NCBI GenBank assembly: GCA_937902525.1
Contig: CALEKV010000188.1
Coordinates: 1 to 5,894, forward strand
Length of the DNA stretch: 5,894 nt
Direction: 5' to 3'
Origin: an uncultured Candidatus Saccharibacteria bacterium
GTDB lineage: Bacteria > Patescibacteriota > Saccharimonadia > Saccharimonadales > Saccharimonadaceae
Shown in pieces: positions 5,760-5,894 of the stretch (position 1 is its first letter; every line of letters starts with the position of its first letter). Under the pieces are notes generated by a model, which had not been told where the DNA came from, made no database searches, and saw nothing but the letters and a program-made list of their open reading frames with translations. The translations under genes were made by a program, and so were the position numbers.

Positions 5760-5831
5760 GGTCCGATGGGGCTTGAACCCATGACACCCTGCTTAAAAGG
5801 CAGGTGCTCTAACCAGCTGAGCTACGGACCC
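5755..5831 (-). tRNA. tRNA-Lys (anticodon UUU), CCA encoded
   Basis: The minus strand folds as a standard cloverleaf: acceptor GGGTCCG/CGGACCC (7 bp), D-arm GCTC/GAGC with loop AGCTGGTTA, anticodon arm CCTGC/GCAGG with loop CTTTTAA (anticodon TTT), variable loop GTGTC, and T-arm ATGGG/CCCAT with loop TTCAAGC. The body is 74 nt (5831-5758), followed by encoded CCA (5757-5755). The discriminator base is U73, whereas familiar bacterial tRNA-Lys carry A73. All conserved D-loop and T-loop bases seen (GG, TTC) are present, so the gene looks functional. It decodes AAA/AAG. Confidence 0.95.
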
Positions 5832-5841
5832 ATATAATGGG

Positions 5842-5870
5842 ATTATATAAGAAAAGTGCAAATCGGTCAT
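5842..5870 (-). promoter_or_regulatory. Promoter of tRNA-Lys
   Basis: On the minus strand: -35 ATGACC (5865-5870, four of six to TTGACA), a 17-nt spacer, and a perfect -10 TATAAT (5842-5847). The predicted start falls about 2-4 nt before the mature tRNA 5' end at 5831, leaving a minimal leader for RNase P. Confidence 0.7.
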
Positions 5871-5883
5871 CTCAACTAAGTTG

Positions 5884-5894
5884 AAAAAGGCAGG
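5884..5894 (-). terminator. Possible descending arm and U-tract of an upstream gene's terminator
   Basis: On the minus strand the window opens with CCTGCCTTTTT. This looks like the second arm of a GC-rich hairpin followed by five Ts, as expected behind a gene lying off the right edge. The first arm would be outside the window, so this stays a guess. Next to it, TCAACT/AGTTGA (5872-5884) is a short near-palindrome of unknown meaning. Confidence 0.25.

Noticed and set aside
5885..5894. The last 10 bases (aaaaggcagg) equal 5795-5804 in the tRNA anticodon arm, suggesting a second tRNA-Lys at the edge.
   Set aside because: The flanking bases do not fit an anticodon stem, and 10 nt is too short; a terminator arm with a T-tract is an equally good reading.

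Overview
The window is a compact, one-directional bacterial gene cluster. Every gene recognised lies on the minus strand, so transcription runs from the right edge to the left. Gene content and style suggest a member of the Patescibacteria/CPR, most likely Candidatus Saccharibacteria (TM7). The evidence is a short ComEC without a metallo-beta-lactamase domain, a membrane-anchored lamin-tail-domain protein with Cys repeats, very short intergenic gaps, and a yebC/ruvC/class A PBP neighbourhood. Bulk base composition is moderate, with TGA used as a normal stop. The taxon is an inference from gene style; no rRNA or marker phylogeny is available here.

Layout in transcription order: (1) a tRNA-Lys(UUU) gene with its own sigma70-type promoter (5842-5870) and a perfectly palindromic bidirectional terminator (5714-5759). 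(2) An endonuclease/exonuclease/phosphatase (EEP) family protein (5635-4865). (3) A ComEC-type DNA-uptake channel (4825-3389). (4) YebC (3325-2600), with its own extended -10 promoter, followed by an intrinsic terminator (2553-2584). (5) A secreted, membrane-anchored lamin-tail-domain protein with four Cys repeats (2509-1010). (6) RuvC Holliday-junction resolvase (999-523). (7) The N-terminal part of a class A penicillin-binding protein (497 to the left edge). No gene-free stretch exceeds 300 bases.

Read as a system, EEP nuclease, ComEC channel, surface LTD protein and RuvC could serve DNA uptake and recombination, with the EEP protein possibly supplying the nuclease activity that this short ComEC lacks. 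That is a hypothesis from gene neighbourhood, not something the sequence proves.

The most unusual structure is around 5682-5791. The 46-bp perfect palindrome behind the tRNA gene runs into the tRNA itself, taking in CCA, the discriminator and C72. Outside it lies a decayed, inverted copy of the 3' half of the same tRNA. Other points are an encoded U73 discriminator, a repeated pattern of -10 boxes 6-7 nt before SD-less start codons (predicted leaderless mRNAs), and an approximately 80% GC, frame-broken 44-base tail at the left edge that looks like a chimeric or low-quality contig end.
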